In this document: positions 1-9,672 of the stretch, piece by piece | How positions within the stretch are numbered: position 1 is the stretch's first letter | Layout of the letters: the number at the start of each line of letters is the position of its first letter | Assembly: GCA_977017575.1 (NCBI GenBank) | Contig: CDRNVI010000009.1 | Span: 186,001-250,000, forward strand | Source: Paramoeba atlantica | Taxonomy: Eukaryota; Discosea | DNA length: 64,000 bases | Direction: 5' to 3' | The notes under the pieces: model-generated | What the model was told of the DNA's origin: nothing | The model's database searches: none | Seen by the model: the letters and a program-made list of their open reading frames with translations, nothing else | Translations under genes and position numbers: made by a program

Positions 1-526
1 AACATATGCATCCTTCAAAATTATTGCGTTCTGCAATGAAAACTTCAAGTTTTGGTGGCAGAGCACTTAACAAAATCTCTCCAGATAACTTGTTCCTGCG
101 AATATTGAGAAAAGTTAAATATACAGGGAGCTCATTGAGTGCGATGTTGCCGCTTAGGTAACTGCGGTGTTTCGCTACCTCACATTTCTCCAAGGTGGGA
201 GGCAAATAACGCCAACATAAACTTCCTTTCAAAACAATTTCCTTGGCTTTACCAAACCAACGAATGCCCATAACATTTCTTTGCGCATCACAAACGACAC
301 CTTTCCATGTACAGGGTGAAACTTCACGAACTTGACCAAAGAAATTACGTTTACTTCGTACCCACGAGGACGGATGATGCGTGAGATTACTGACCAGCTT
401 AGACATAAGCTCTTCTTGGGGAGCCAATAGTGCAGACACTTTTCCCCGACGATTGGACGAGGGTTGTGTGTCGGCGTTCGACACACGACGCATTGAGACG
501 AAGTTGGCCAAAGCAACCGCAGTCAT
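1..526 (-). CDS. secreted LRR protein, 3' end beyond window
   Basis: Open from ATG at 526 to the window edge, about 175 codons. The N-terminus is weakly hydrophobic and is followed by a DTQP stretch that matches DTQLP in the genes at 7982 and 23133, probably the mature N-terminus after signal cleavage. Next comes a plant-type LRR N-cap (CTWKGVVC), then repeats with LP-x2-L and N-x-F/L-x-G spacing (LPVYLTFLNIRRNKLSGEI). The cap is close to the gene at 23133; both carry KRNFFGQ and REVS-x-CTWKGV. The product is probably an extracellular or surface recognition protein. Ligand unknown. Confidence 0.8.
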   Translation of the reverse strand, partial: MTAVALANFVSMRRVSNADTQPSSNRRGKVSALLAPQEELMSKLVSNLTHHPSSWVRSKRNFFGQVREVSPCTWKGVVCDAQRNVMGIRWFGKAKEIVLKGSLCWRYLPPTLEKCEVAKHRSYLSGNIALNELPVYLTFLNIRRNKLSGEILLSALPPKLEVFIAERNNFEGCIC

Positions 527-832
527 GGTGTGTAAACTGCGAGGTCCGAAATAAAATATTTGAATCGGTTTATGTTTGAAGCAAAAGCTCCCCGAAAAGT
601 AGTCTGCCGTATAATACTGTACCTCCCCTAGTTATCTGTCGCACCCCCACCCCCCCTAGTTATTTGTCGCTTTTCGGCCCTTCGAATTTTTTTTTCCTTC
701 GAACACCCCCCTAGTGATCTATCGCCTTTCTAAACAAAAATAAAAATTTATAAAATTAGAAGCGAAACTTCAATTCTTTTTTTCTGTTCTGCTTTCAGGA
801 TAATGGTTTTGCGTGGCGTTCTACGGTCATAA

Positions 833-1195
833 TTGGAAAACAGGAGTCGGAGCTCGTTATCCCCTCCATCATCCCCTTCATCATCCCCATCATCGTCCGC
901 TTCGGTATCTCTTCCATCATCCCCTTCATCATCCCCGCCCTTATCCCCTTCACTGCCGTCTTCGCCATCCCCTTTCTCTCAGAAGTCTCAGCCGTCTTCC
1001 CTTTCTCAGCGACCTATCGGCCCGCTTTCCTCTTGGATTAAAGCAAGGCCGCCTGCTCCACGAGTGGGCCCTCTTATTACTCCACTGCACGAGAAATCTT
1101 CCGATGTTCCCACTGTGCTAGTTAAAACTTCTAAAGAACTAACTGCACAGAATACATTGTATATGTCAGAGTACCCTGAAGACGAAGGAGCTTAG
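833..1195 (+). CDS. Ser/Pro-rich open frame inside element A1
   Basis: An open frame of 121 codons follows a TAA at 830-832. It begins TTG and has no early ATG, so the start is unclear. The first 60 codons are almost entirely Ser and Pro from a TCC/CCC-rich repeat; the last 60 are more complex and end PEDEGA. It sits just upstream of the protease remnant and may be its N-terminal linker, comparable to the linker before the protease at 15850. It may also be only a low-complexity open stretch. Confidence 0.25.
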   Translation: MENRSRSSLSPPSSPSSSPSSSASVSLPSSPSSSPPLSPSLPSSPSPFSQKSQPSSLSQRPIGPLSSWIKARPPAPRVGPLITPLHEKSSDVPTVLVKTSKELTAQNTLYMSEYPEDEGA

Positions 1196-1356
1196 CGAAT
1201 CCTTTTCGGTAACATTACGTACAATGCAACGCATCAAGGAAAAGGGTGCAACACATTGTCAGGCCACGATAACGAAAGCAGGAGGAAAAAGTAAGCGGCT
1301 GCGGAAATTTAATCACGACAGAGAAGACACCACCTTCTCTTGCCCCGCAACTATAA

Positions 1357-1922
1357 GAGCAGTCTCCGAAAGCAGATGAATGGGCACGTCTGCGACGAAA
1401 AGGTGCGCTGATTCCCTCCACCAAGCTTGACTTTCTTTGCGATAGACTTTTTCTTGTTTATAAAGAGAAATTTCCTTCTGAAGATGTAATTTTCTGGAAC
1501 GTGCAGAATATGCTTCTTATTATGGGACGAGCCAAATTTTCATCTCAAGCCTCACATAGCACCCGCATATTTGCATGTTTGTACTATGCATATCACTACG
1601 TTCTAGTTCATGTGCGGGGTCATATTATAGCGATTTATGACAGTTTCAATGGGTACGCGTCTCAAATTTTCAATGATAATATAAAGAAATTTAAAGATCG
1701 TGTATGTGAACATTTGAAAACGGACTCTTCACCGTATTATAGTGCCATATTATAATAGTGCCAATGTGTTGTCCGCAGCAAGGTTCTGGTGAAAACAGTT
1801 GTGCAATTCACGTGATAAATAATATGTATTGCACCTTATTTGAAATCCGTGATATTGACATTATTTCCCGTCGTGACATTTTTGAAAATTGGAGTCCGAT
1901 AGCTCCCGATGTTTTACTTTAA
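1357..1922 (+). pseudogene. Ulp1-like (C48) cysteine protease, frameshifted
   Basis: The frame from 1357 reads ADEWARLRRKGALIPSTKLD, then FWNVQNMLLIMG, AYHYVLVHVRG and IAIYDSFNGYA. These carry the His and Asp of a C48 triad. It stops at 1755. The next frame (1764-1922) carries PQQGSGENSCAIHV, the Gln and Cys part, so one frameshift near 1750 separates the two. Ulp1-like proteases cleave SUMO/ubiquitin-like conjugates and are carried by several DNA transposon groups. A homologous domain is fused to a pogo-type transposase at 15840-16175. Confidence 0.65.
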
Positions 1923-2049
1923 CCCATGGATGTAACATAATTAATATTTTAACTCTATAAAATGTGTGAATTACTCGCTGGGCTTCTTTTAACCCGTAGG
2001 CGCATGCCTTCAGCTTGTAGTACCCTATTGGGGTAGAAAGGAATCTTCC

Positions 2050-2080
2050 TAGGCAATAAAGATACCGTTTCTGTAACATT
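2050..2080 (+). other. possible decayed spliced-leader sequence
   Basis: GCAATAAAGATACCGTTTC followed by TGTAAC matches most positions of the SL-like sequence at 59208-59246, but the end differs from CCTTGTTG. A weaker version lies at 11844-11866 inside the related A2 end. It may be a relic leader captured by this element family, or chance. Confidence 0.3.
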
Positions 2081-2228
2081 TCGTTCCCTCGTTTCTTTTG
2101 GCGACGGACCCCCCTAGTTATCTGCCGCACTTTGGCCCCCCTAGTTATCTGTCGCACCCCTACCCCCCCCTAGTTATCTGTCACCTTTTCTCGAAAAGTA
2201 GCAACAGATAACTAGGGGGGGTACAGTA

Positions 2229-2941
2229 CTTTTCTGAGAAATCCTTTATAGGATAATCCTTTAGCCGTTAAAGTCTAACGTTACGTAGCCCAAATCACTT
2301 ACAGCATTTGGCGCGAGTTTTCTCTTATTTTAGACAAAAGTCAATCCTGTAATCTCCAATCATACAGGGCACAATGTTTGTTGCCGTTTGCAGACAATCA
2401 ACTTACGGTGTACACTAGTGAATACGTGTCGGGACGATTTACCCACTAGAACCTTCATGGGCCAGCCTTTGAAACGAGGTACATTCACATTTGCTACAGC
2501 AGGCGCATGTAAGCACGCACTGTAATCCCGCCCATCTCGCCAAGGAGGAGTCTATTAAGTTTTTTTGCATCTCGACATGTTTATCCTTGTTCAAACCCCA
2601 TCGCACTTGCGACCACGATATATTTACTTTTTCCTGGAAAAGATCTACACCATCTTTTCGGATGGAATGGATGCCTCGAGATCAGACGCCGTACTTCTCG
2701 CTGATTTGTTGAGCACTGCTACTCGAGTAGCACACATTCAACTTTTCCTGCATTGTTGGGTTCTTTCTTCCATGGGGTGATCCGACGGACACTGGTAATG
2801 TGACAGGCTCCGCGCTCGAAACTGTTGTTTCGTTGGGAGGCCCAACGCGATGAAGAGGGGGATGAAGCTTACCACACTGTGAGTAATGGCATGGGAAAAA
2901 ATACCGGAAATAAATTAATATCTAGCAATATCTCTACACAC
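2229..2941. other. no gene recognised
   Basis: Intergenic sequence of mixed composition. Short open frames on both strands show no recognisable domain. From about 2942 it passes into the repeat shared with the 3' flank of the LRR gene at 23133. Confidence 0.5.
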
Positions 2942-3030
2942 ATCTCTAATTTTAATACAAAAACATGTAGAAAATTGTTAAAAAAATGCGCCGCTTCGCG
3001 GCACAAAATTTCTTGGCCGGAAGAATACAG

Positions 3031-4048
3031 TCCAGGTATGGGTTTCCCCCCAGGCTCCTGAGCACACCGTAAGAGCTTTTGACCTAATTCCTTCGGCATT
3101 CAACAGATCTCGAAAAACTAGAGCTTTTCCCGTCGTTTGTTTGCCCATCACCCCCCCTGGGTTCTGGGTGGGTGTGATCAAAGATGACAAATTTCAAAAA
3201 ATTAAAATATTTTTGAAGGGGGGTAAAAAATGACAAAAAAGGTGTATGAATTCCTATATTAATACCCACAATGGTCTCCTTGAACGCTCTGCACTATTCG
3301 CAAGCGTTTAGGTACTGAAGTTATGCAATTTAAGACTTGGCGTCGATAAGGATGACGCTTAAGCATCATGAAGGCTTTCTTTATTGCCTTCCGGAGCTGT
3401 GTTTCAGTCTCTGGCTTCAGAATTTTTTTTACAATTCGGTCCATTATTGACCAAACATTCTCGATCGGATTGAGGTCAAGAGAGAGTGCTGGCCACTCCA
3501 ATCGAGTAATTCCTTTTTCGAAAAGGACACGCTTCGTTTTGTTATGCGTGGCCGCGTTGTCGATTTGCACAATCGCTTGTTCTCTATTTTCAACTAAAGA
3601 TTCAAGAATACCCCCCCTTTTTGCCTGCCAATTTTTTTTAGCTAAAGTATGAATCGAGTTTCCTTTTTTATATTGGCGGACAATTTCAAGGCGCTCTGGG
3701 AGTGCACATCGCGAAGTTTTATGGGTAATAGGGGGTGTCTTGTTTTTCGGCGAGTTGGAGTACTGACCTTTAGTAGATTTAACGGGGGTATCCCTCAAAT
3801 TCATAGAATAAGAAACCATATTTGAATTAAAAACTCCCAATTTTTTGAAATATTGGATTCTTTTTGGTAAAATTATGCTATTTTTTCGTGTGTTTTCAGA
3901 ATAGTTTTGACCCAGGGGGGGGGGGGGTGATGGGGAAAAAAACGACGGGAAACGCTCTACTTTTTCGAGATTTGTTGAATGCCGAAGGAATTAGGTCAAA
4001 AGCCCTTACGGTGTGCTCAGGAGCCTGGGGGGGAAACCAGTACCTGGA
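3031..4048. mobile_element. Tc1-derived element with ~125-bp inverted repeats
   Basis: The ends TCCAGGTA (3031) and TACCTGGA (4048) continue inward as imperfect inverted repeats. Shared blocks include CAGGCTCCTGAGCACACCG, TTTTGACCTAATTCCTTCGG and GGGAAACGCTCTAC-type sequence, plus a C/G run. The element carries an internally deleted transposase on the minus strand. A piece of the same repeat lies at 27300-27345. Confidence 0.7.
3259..3819 (-). pseudogene. Tc1/mariner transposase, internally deleted
   Basis: The N-terminal part has a helix-turn-helix (ALPERLEIVRQYKKGNSIHT). It then jumps to the C-terminal catalytic half: IVQIDNAATHNKTKRVLFEK carries the second Asp, and LDLNPIENVW carries the third acidic position. 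The segment with the first catalytic Asp is missing, so at about 187 codons it is roughly half the family length and cannot be active. The reading frame is otherwise open, which suggests a recent deletion. Confidence 0.75.
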
Positions 4049-4242
4049 TTGTAAAGCGGGGGTGCAGATTTTTCATCTGAATGAAAACGAAACTATAAAG
4101 GGGGTGACAGTATATTGATAGTTTTGTAATTTCGGCGAACCCTGTATACAAGTACGAAAAATAAAATATTTATTCCGTGATAATAATAAAAATTTAATTT
4201 CCCAAAGATAACTGCCATCGATTTCAGAATTCAATTCAAAAC

Positions 4243-4995
4243 TCATTTTCTATCGTGTTGTATTCCAACGTTAGCCACGCGTGGCGGAGGCTGAGGCAAA
4301 ATCTGCGAAAAGCAGTTGTCGGATATGTCGATGGACTCCAAAAGTTTTGGCAGAGAGCCAAGACGTGCTGTCCCTTCAAACAAATTGTTTTCCATATCCA
4401 GCCGAGACAACTTGTCAGGTAGATGTTCCAGGTCAACGGTCCCAGTAAACTTATTTTGGCTTAGGAAAAGCCAACTCAATTTCCATGGGAGTCCCGAAAG
4501 GTCCAAATTTCCGCATAACTTATTGTGGTTTAACTGTATTTCTATTGAGAAGGGGGGCAAGACGGTCAAGTCTACAGTACCCTCAAATATGTTGTGATGC
4601 ACAGAAAAAAATGCTATTTCACGTGGCAAATCTTTAATGGATATCGCTCCCATAAACTGGTTCATCCCTAGGTCGATTATGTTCAATGACGCAGGCAAAT
4701 AGTCCCACGCCACTGAGCCAGAAAGTTTGTTATTTTCTAAGCTGAGTTCTTCAAGAGACTGAGGCAATGCGCTCCATAGAATGGACCCACTCAAGTAACG
4801 ATTTTCCCAAGATACGTTACGAATTTTTCCTTCATCACTACACACGACACCATTCCATTCGCAGACGTCTTGCTCTACACTCCAAGTCTTATCCGGATTA
4901 TGGATCAAAGATACAACTTGGCTGAGCTGTACTTCCGGGGGCAATATAGAGCCCCGAACCTTACCCAGTTTTACGTCTGCGAGGGCGATAATCAT
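4243..4995 (-). CDS. LRR protein, plant-type cap
   Basis: 251-codon ORF, ATG at 4995, TGA stop. The N-terminal ILPPEVQLSQVVSLI stretch and the cap CEWNGVVC match the rest of the family. About seven LRRs of 21-23 residues follow, with LP at the turn and an N-x-F-x-GT core (NKFTGTVDLEHLPDKLSRLD). Unlike its paralogues it lacks a clear signal peptide: the start MIIALADVKLGKVRG falls in the segment after the signal in other copies. A 5' piece may be missing, or a leader exon may exist. The 3' flank carries a family-A end. Confidence 0.8.
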   Translation of the reverse strand: MIIALADVKLGKVRGSILPPEVQLSQVVSLIHNPDKTWSVEQDVCEWNGVVCSDEGKIRNVSWENRYLSGSILWSALPQSLEELSLENNKLSGSVAWDYLPASLNIIDLGMNQFMGAISIKDLPREIAFFSVHHNIFEGTVDLTVLPPFSIEIQLNHNKLCGNLDLSGLPWKLSWLFLSQNKFTGTVDLEHLPDKLSRLDMENNLFEGTARLGSLPKLLESIDISDNCFSQILPQPPPRVANVGIQHDRK

Positions 4996-5284
4996 CTAAA
5001 AATATGGCAGATAAACAAGAAATTGTGTGATAGGGCTGCATAACTCTTATTGCCCAACCGTTAACACACACTCCATTTATCTTAGGTAAAATTAAACAAA
5101 AATCAAATTAATCTCAGATCTATCTAAGTAAAATTCAATAGCTAGATAATCTAGTAGGCAATAAAATGAATCATTTCCACCATCATGAACGAGCAAGACA
5201 AAAAAGATAGTGAGTCGCTCTCCAATAAAAAAATACTAGTATGTGTTCACCCATATTTGTACAAGACAATGCGAGAATGGTTTC

Positions 5285-7384
5285 TTAGCTCTGTTGTTCC
5301 ATATCGATAAGTATGCGCCGTTGTGTTGTGTGGGAACTCGGAGGTGTGGTATTTTTCGCAATGCTGTTATGCGTATCTCGACGTTCAGGTGAATCACATA
5401 GCAGCGGCTTCCGTGTGTTGTTAGGTGTGTTTGGACGATGAATGGTTTTCTCTCGCTCTGAATCATCGTTCTTGCTTTTCTGCGACCTTTTTTTCAGTTC
5501 CACGTTAGACTCAGTTTTAGGTTTGCTTGATTTTTCTGACGTTTTCGTTTCCTTCACGCTCCTATTCTTTTGCAAATAACGATCGATGCATGTGTCTCGC
5601 AAAACCCCATGTGGTTTTGGTGGATTCGGTATCCAAATTTCTTTATCCAAATCCGTTGCTCGTGGTTCCTCCGTGGGGTCCGCCCTCCAATGAAGAGCCG
5701 AAGGTTCGGAATGGGCATACAGCGATGAGGCCTCCTGTGCCATTCGGTTTAGTTGACCTCGCTCATAGCGTGTAAGTCCTGTGGAAGAATTCGAGGAAGA
5801 GGCAGAAGATTCATCAGAAGAAGATGAATCTGTACCACTGGATATTGACGTTGGTGTCAACCTAGACCTAGAAGGCGTTGAAGAACAAGAATGTGTCCGT
5901 TGCGAGAGATCACGATGAGCTGTGCGATTTGCCTTCGAGGCCCTAGTATGACCAGTGGATTCACTTGAGCCCGTGGACTGCGAGGAGGTTTCCGACTCGG
6001 TGGCGTAGAAACTGTCATCATCTTCCTCCTCCTCGTTGGTGTCATTGTGATGCACTCCCCCAGTAGCGAACCAGGAGTTCACCCCCGTTTCCTGACGTTC
6101 CTGCCGTGCCCTCTTTTCATAACCCTTCGCCAGAGCCTGAATCTCATCTTCCTCTTCCTCCTCTTCTGTTCCGGAACTCCCTGAGGTGCTTGTCTCCGAC
6201 ACCGAACCCGAAGAATCCTCCTCATCACTTACGATTTCAAACCTCCCTCGAGGCTTCCCCACCCTTTTTTGTTTTCTCTTTCCCCGACCCTTCCCCGAGC
6301 TTGACGACGACAACGACGAAGAAGAAGAAGAACAGGAAGAGCTCTCTTCCCCCTCCTCCTCCCCTCCCCCCAACACCCCCTCCGGGTCCCCCTCCACTAG
6401 TGTGTTTTCCAGATCCCCCCCTCCCCGCCTCACCTCCTCCAGCAGCCGGTTGTACCGGTACACATTGTAGTGCGCGTCCGCGTGCCAGTACGCCGTGGTG
6501 GTCCCGTGCAGCCGGTGGTACAGCCGACGCGTACACAGCACACTGTTCTGCGCACACAGGAAAGCGTGGATGTGCTCCCGCGTAGTGTGCTCCTCGGCCA
6601 ACAGGGTCTCATGAAACCCTGCCCCCTCCCGTCCATGATGTACAACAGGGTTCTTTTTTCCCTTCTTGTTGTTGCTCTTCTTCTTTTTTCTTTTTTTCTT
6701 TTGATTTCTATTCTCATCCCTATTATAAGTATTACCATTATCATCACTACAACTATACTTTATTTTATTTACATGGTGTTTTTTAATATGCACTCTCCAG
6801 TCCCGGGCCCGGAGAAACCCGACCCGGGTCAGCGACCCGTCCCGCTGGTGCAGGAACTGCAGCACGTCCAGCGGGTCCACCCAGCGCTCCTGCAGCCCGT
6901 TACGAGCGGATTCCGAGAGCGCCCCGGTGCTCTGCAGGAAGTCGAGGTAGAGCCCCACGGCCCGGGGGTAGCACACGGGGCAGAGGATTAGGTTCTTAGG
7001 GCTCAGCGGCTCGTGGAGCGTACGCAGCAGGTCGTCGAAGCCTTCCATAGAGTGTTCCACTGCGGGGGAGGGGTCGAGGGTGTCGCTGGGGGGGGTGGGG
7101 GTCGTGGGAGAGGGCTGGGGGAGAAGGGGAAGGGGACGGCCCTCGATTTTCTCCAGGTGTTGGATGAAGGCGGGGTCCGCGGGTTCACGAAAGTAGGGGG
7201 GCATCATGAAGGTTCCGCGTTCGTTGGCGATACGGAGGAGGGTGGAGGTGTTGTAGTGGAGGGATTCGCCGGAGTTGCCGACGGGGATGGCGAGGTGGCG
7301 TGGACCGAGGGGTTCATTGGTGATGGCGTCGACTTTTTGAGAGCGTAGGGAGTGGAGACGGTCGCGTTTGGAGACGCGGGGCAT
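5285..7384 (-). CDS. acidic Ser-rich protein with conserved N-terminal module
   Basis: About 699 codons from ATG 7384; the frame is open upstream but only from a TTG. Near residues 35-70 it reads SGESLHYNTSTLLRIA then PPYFREP, a module also seen at 12214-12498. A CPVC pair with a later WRVHIKKHH gives a possible zinc site around residues 140-210. A Lys-rich block (KKKRKKKKSNNKKGKK) could be a nuclear signal. The C-terminal half alternates acidic (DEEEEEDE) and poly-Ser tracts, as in disordered nuclear proteins. I do not recognise the family. Single-stranded coding with no frame breaks suggests a real gene. Confidence 0.65.
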   Translation of the reverse strand: MPRVSKRDRLHSLRSQKVDAITNEPLGPRHLAIPVGNSGESLHYNTSTLLRIANERGTFMMPPYFREPADPAFIQHLEKIEGRPLPLLPQPSPTTPTPPSDTLDPSPAVEHSMEGFDDLLRTLHEPLSPKNLILCPVCYPRAVGLYLDFLQSTGALSESARNGLQERWVDPLDVLQFLHQRDGSLTRVGFLRARDWRVHIKKHHVNKIKYSCSDDNGNTYNRDENRNQKKKRKKKKSNNKKGKKNPVVHHGREGAGFHETLLAEEHTTREHIHAFLCAQNSVLCTRRLYHRLHGTTTAYWHADAHYNVYRYNRLLEEVRRGGGDLENTLVEGDPEGVLGGGEEEGEESSSCSSSSSSLSSSSSGKGRGKRKQKRVGKPRGRFEIVSDEEDSSGSVSETSTSGSSGTEEEEEEDEIQALAKGYEKRARQERQETGVNSWFATGGVHHNDTNEEEEDDDSFYATESETSSQSTGSSESTGHTRASKANRTAHRDLSQRTHSCSSTPSRSRLTPTSISSGTDSSSSDESSASSSNSSTGLTRYERGQLNRMAQEASSLYAHSEPSALHWRADPTEEPRATDLDKEIWIPNPPKPHGVLRDTCIDRYLQKNRSVKETKTSEKSSKPKTESNVELKKRSQKSKNDDSEREKTIHRPNTPNNTRKPLLCDSPERRDTHNSIAKNTTPPSSHTTQRRILIDMEQQS

Positions 7385-7981
7385 GGGTGGGGAAAATGAG
7401 AAGTAGCACGATAGAGAGAGAGAGAAAGAGTCGGGGGTTGGGAGTGGAATGGTACTGGTATTCAATATGGTGGTATGGGGTAGAACAGGGTAAGCTCAGA
7501 TCGAACAAGTGTCGTATTAGAAGCAAATAAACTAACAACCAAATTTTCGTTAAACGTACTGGCAAATTTAAAATTAAAACACCACAATTTTACCCTTGTT
7601 GTAAAGAGCTGCAAAAAAAATCAAAACTCATTGAATTTCGAATTATTTAAAATTAACAAAAAATTGGGTGACCCCAAAAGAGTTGTTGACCGAAAAGAAG
7701 CGTAAAAATTTGTTATGCGAAAAAGTGATTTTCTCATATTATTGAAAACTATCTCGCCACCCGAACTTGGATTATAGTTGTGAAAGCAGAAATATTTTGA
7801 AATTTAGTTTTGTATTCCCATGTGTGTGAAATTTCAGGTTGCACTAAACCTTAGAAAAGTGAAGGTGAGGCTCAGTGCAGGTAGCTTCGTTGTAAGGTCA
7901 CAATAAATTCAATAGTGAAAATAGTAAAATTAATGATGTTTTTTCAAAAATGGTTAGTAAATTTTATGCTTTTGAAAGATC
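7385..7981. other. AT-rich intergenic, nothing recognised
   Basis: Separates the acidic-protein gene from the LRR gene. It has A/T runs and no repeat shared with the rest of the window that I can see. The UTRs of both genes must lie here. Confidence 0.5.
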
Positions 7982-8878
7982 TTACTCATTTTGATTAATG
8001 AGACTTATCTTCGTGTTTTCAACACCCAGGGTGAGAGACGCGGGGAGGCGACCAAAATCAACTTCACCGTAGAGTTCGGCATTTTTATTGAGAATCAGCA
8101 GTTTCATTCCTGAAGGAAGGCTGCAAAGCTGCACTGGTCCTTTAAAACAATTGTCTTCGCAACTGAAGTATTCCAAGGAAGACGGGAAGTGTTCGAGGTC
8201 AAGGGTTCCACTGAATCTGTTTCCAGATAAATCAAGAAATCGAATAGTTGGAGGGAGACAATGTAGTTCAACATCACCATAAAGGTTTTGAGCGTTTTTC
8301 ATAGAGTTAATTGACAACCACGTCAAACGCAAAGGCAAATGGCACAAATCTACCCTCCCTTCAAAGAAATTTTGCTCTAAATCAATTTCTTCTAATAGAT
8401 GCGGTAGCTGACTAAACTCAAGCTGACATCTGAATAAATTAGTCCTTAGATTGAGATACGAAAGCTCACTAGGGAAAACATTGAACGGAAGAGTCCCTGA
8501 CAACTGGTTGGCGTTCATCAAAATTTTTATCACTGTATGAGGCAACCGTTCCCAGCGCAATGAACCCGCGTAGCCCATTTGACTCCAGCCGATACCTGTC
8601 ACATAGCCATCAAGATTGCAATTCATTCCATTCCACTGACACGCCGGTATGGAAGTGTTCCAGGAGAGATTCGGATTTTCAATGTTTTCAACAAATCCCG
8701 CAAGTTCATATTCCTGTGGTATTTTTGCTCCTCGTACCTTCGCCGTACGACGGGCTTCAGGGTTTGCCTCATCACTTGTGGTCAGTGTGGTGTCTCCTTT
8801 GCTTCGTCCCTTTGTCACGGGTAGTTGTGTATCTGCTAGATGAGCGTGATATATTAGTGTCGTGAAGCACATATACAT
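7982..8878 (-). CDS. secreted LRR protein
   Basis: 298 codons, ATG 8878, TAA stop. Residues 1-15 (MYMCFTTLIYHAHLA) look like a short signal sequence, followed by DTQLP. A basic linker (RRTAKVRGAKIPQEYELAGF) comes next, then the N-cap (CQWNGMNCN) and about eight LRRs such as NQLSGTLPFNVFPSELSYL. The last repeats end at NAELYGEVDFGRLPASL. The linker matches the frameshifted gene at 44349, which helps locate that break. No GPI signal or transmembrane segment is visible at the C-terminus, so a soluble secreted product is likely. Confidence 0.85.
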   Translation of the reverse strand: MYMCFTTLIYHAHLADTQLPVTKGRSKGDTTLTTSDEANPEARRTAKVRGAKIPQEYELAGFVENIENPNLSWNTSIPACQWNGMNCNLDGYVTGIGWSQMGYAGSLRWERLPHTVIKILMNANQLSGTLPFNVFPSELSYLNLRTNLFRCQLEFSQLPHLLEEIDLEQNFFEGRVDLCHLPLRLTWLSINSMKNAQNLYGDVELHCLPPTIRFLDLSGNRFSGTLDLEHFPSSLEYFSCEDNCFKGPVQLCSLPSGMKLLILNKNAELYGEVDFGRLPASLTLGVENTKISLINQNE

Positions 8879-9084
8879 GTAGTAAGATTTCGTAATGGAT
8901 ATACAAATGTCATTAGAGATTGATATTTAATATATCAGAATCCAAAAAAAATCGTGATCGGACTCCAAAAACTTCGTGTAAAATAATTTTACACGACGAA
9001 TCCAACACAGTTCTTCCTTTTTAGGATAAGAACATCAGGGTGGCGATGGATGCAGTGTGACTGTACGTTTGATTGATGCAACAA

Positions 9085-9213
9085 AAGTTTCAAAAAAGCG
9101 GTGTTTTTCTTAAGCGGAAGTACAGTGTAAATAAATTTTATAAAGGGGAGGGCTGAAAACGTCTGGATGAAAACGAAAGTATAAAGGGTGAAGTGACAGT
9201 ATCAGTAAAATTG
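9085..9213. repeat. family-A end 3' of LRR fragment
   Basis: Carries CGTCTGGATGAAAACGAAAG then TATAAAGGGTGAAGTGACAGTA. The same arrangement follows the LRR genes at 4243 and 23133. The similarity to 22925-23079 runs on into both LRR 3' ends, so that pair was duplicated together with its flank. Confidence 0.6.
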
Positions 9214-9253
9214 ACCCCATAACTTTGAAATAAAAATCGAATTACTCGGCATC

Positions 9254-9672
9254 TTAGAAAAAGAATTGGGACATTGCAGGTTCATGTTGGATAATATTCG
9301 GTGGAATTTCGAGAAGCGAGTGCGGCAACAAATATTGCTCAAACGAATTTCCCGATAGCAGTACTCGAGGCGGCGAGGCTCCATTCCAATTTTCGCCTAT
9401 AACAGGGGTTAAGTCGATAACCCCACTCAAGAGATTGTTGCTGAGTCCCAATTCATTCAAATTGGCCATCAATAATGATGGCAATCCCATCAAGCTCGGA
9501 GAAAACTGATTATTGCTTAGATCAAGATTCGTAATCGAGGGAGGGAGATCTGAAAAATGTAGTGTACCACTAAATCCATTACGGGATAGGTCCAATGTGA
9601 AAAGGGACTCGGGGAGATGACTCAAGTCCACCTCTCCGTTAAGATGATTTTCTTTTAGTTGTTTGTTCATAC
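9254..9672 (-). pseudogene. LRR gene fragment, 5' truncated
   Basis: The last ~135 codons are nearly identical to the C-terminal half of the gene at 23133 (GENWNGASPPRVLLSGNS, LPHSLLEIPPNIIQHEP). Homology stops at about 9662, where a GC-rich SL-headed sequence begins on the same strand. The signal peptide, N-cap and first repeats are gone. One repeat has a small rearrangement (SPSLMGLPSLLMANLNEL against GTPSLMGLPVNLNEL). Confidence 0.8.

Larger units (their letters stand above)
615..2228. mobile_element. TIR element A1 with repeated CCCCTAGTTATCTGTCGC word
   Basis: Ends are TACTGTACC (615) and GGTACAGTA (2228), consistent with a TA target duplication. The word CCCCTAGTTATCTGTCGC occurs three times in the left 110 bp, three times in the same orientation at 2106-2190, and once inverted at the right tip. 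Cargo is a Ser/Pro-rich frame and a decayed Ulp1-like protease. The right 125 bp match 11669-11795 closely in inverted orientation. Confidence 0.7.
2942..4117. repeat. family-A end downstream of LRR gene, split by a Tc1 element
   Basis: Left part (2942-3030) has ACATGTAGAAAA and the palindrome GCGCCGCTTCGCGGC. Right part (4049-4117) has ATGAAAACGAAACTATAAAG and ends GGGGGTGACAGTA. The same sequences, without the insertion, follow the LRR genes at 9254 and 23133. A complete left tip is not visible. Confidence 0.55.

Noticed and set aside
6106-6585. Plus-strand Pro/Ser frames opposite the acidic gene
   Set aside because: Shadows of the minus-strand gene, whose conserved module and continuous frame are better supported.
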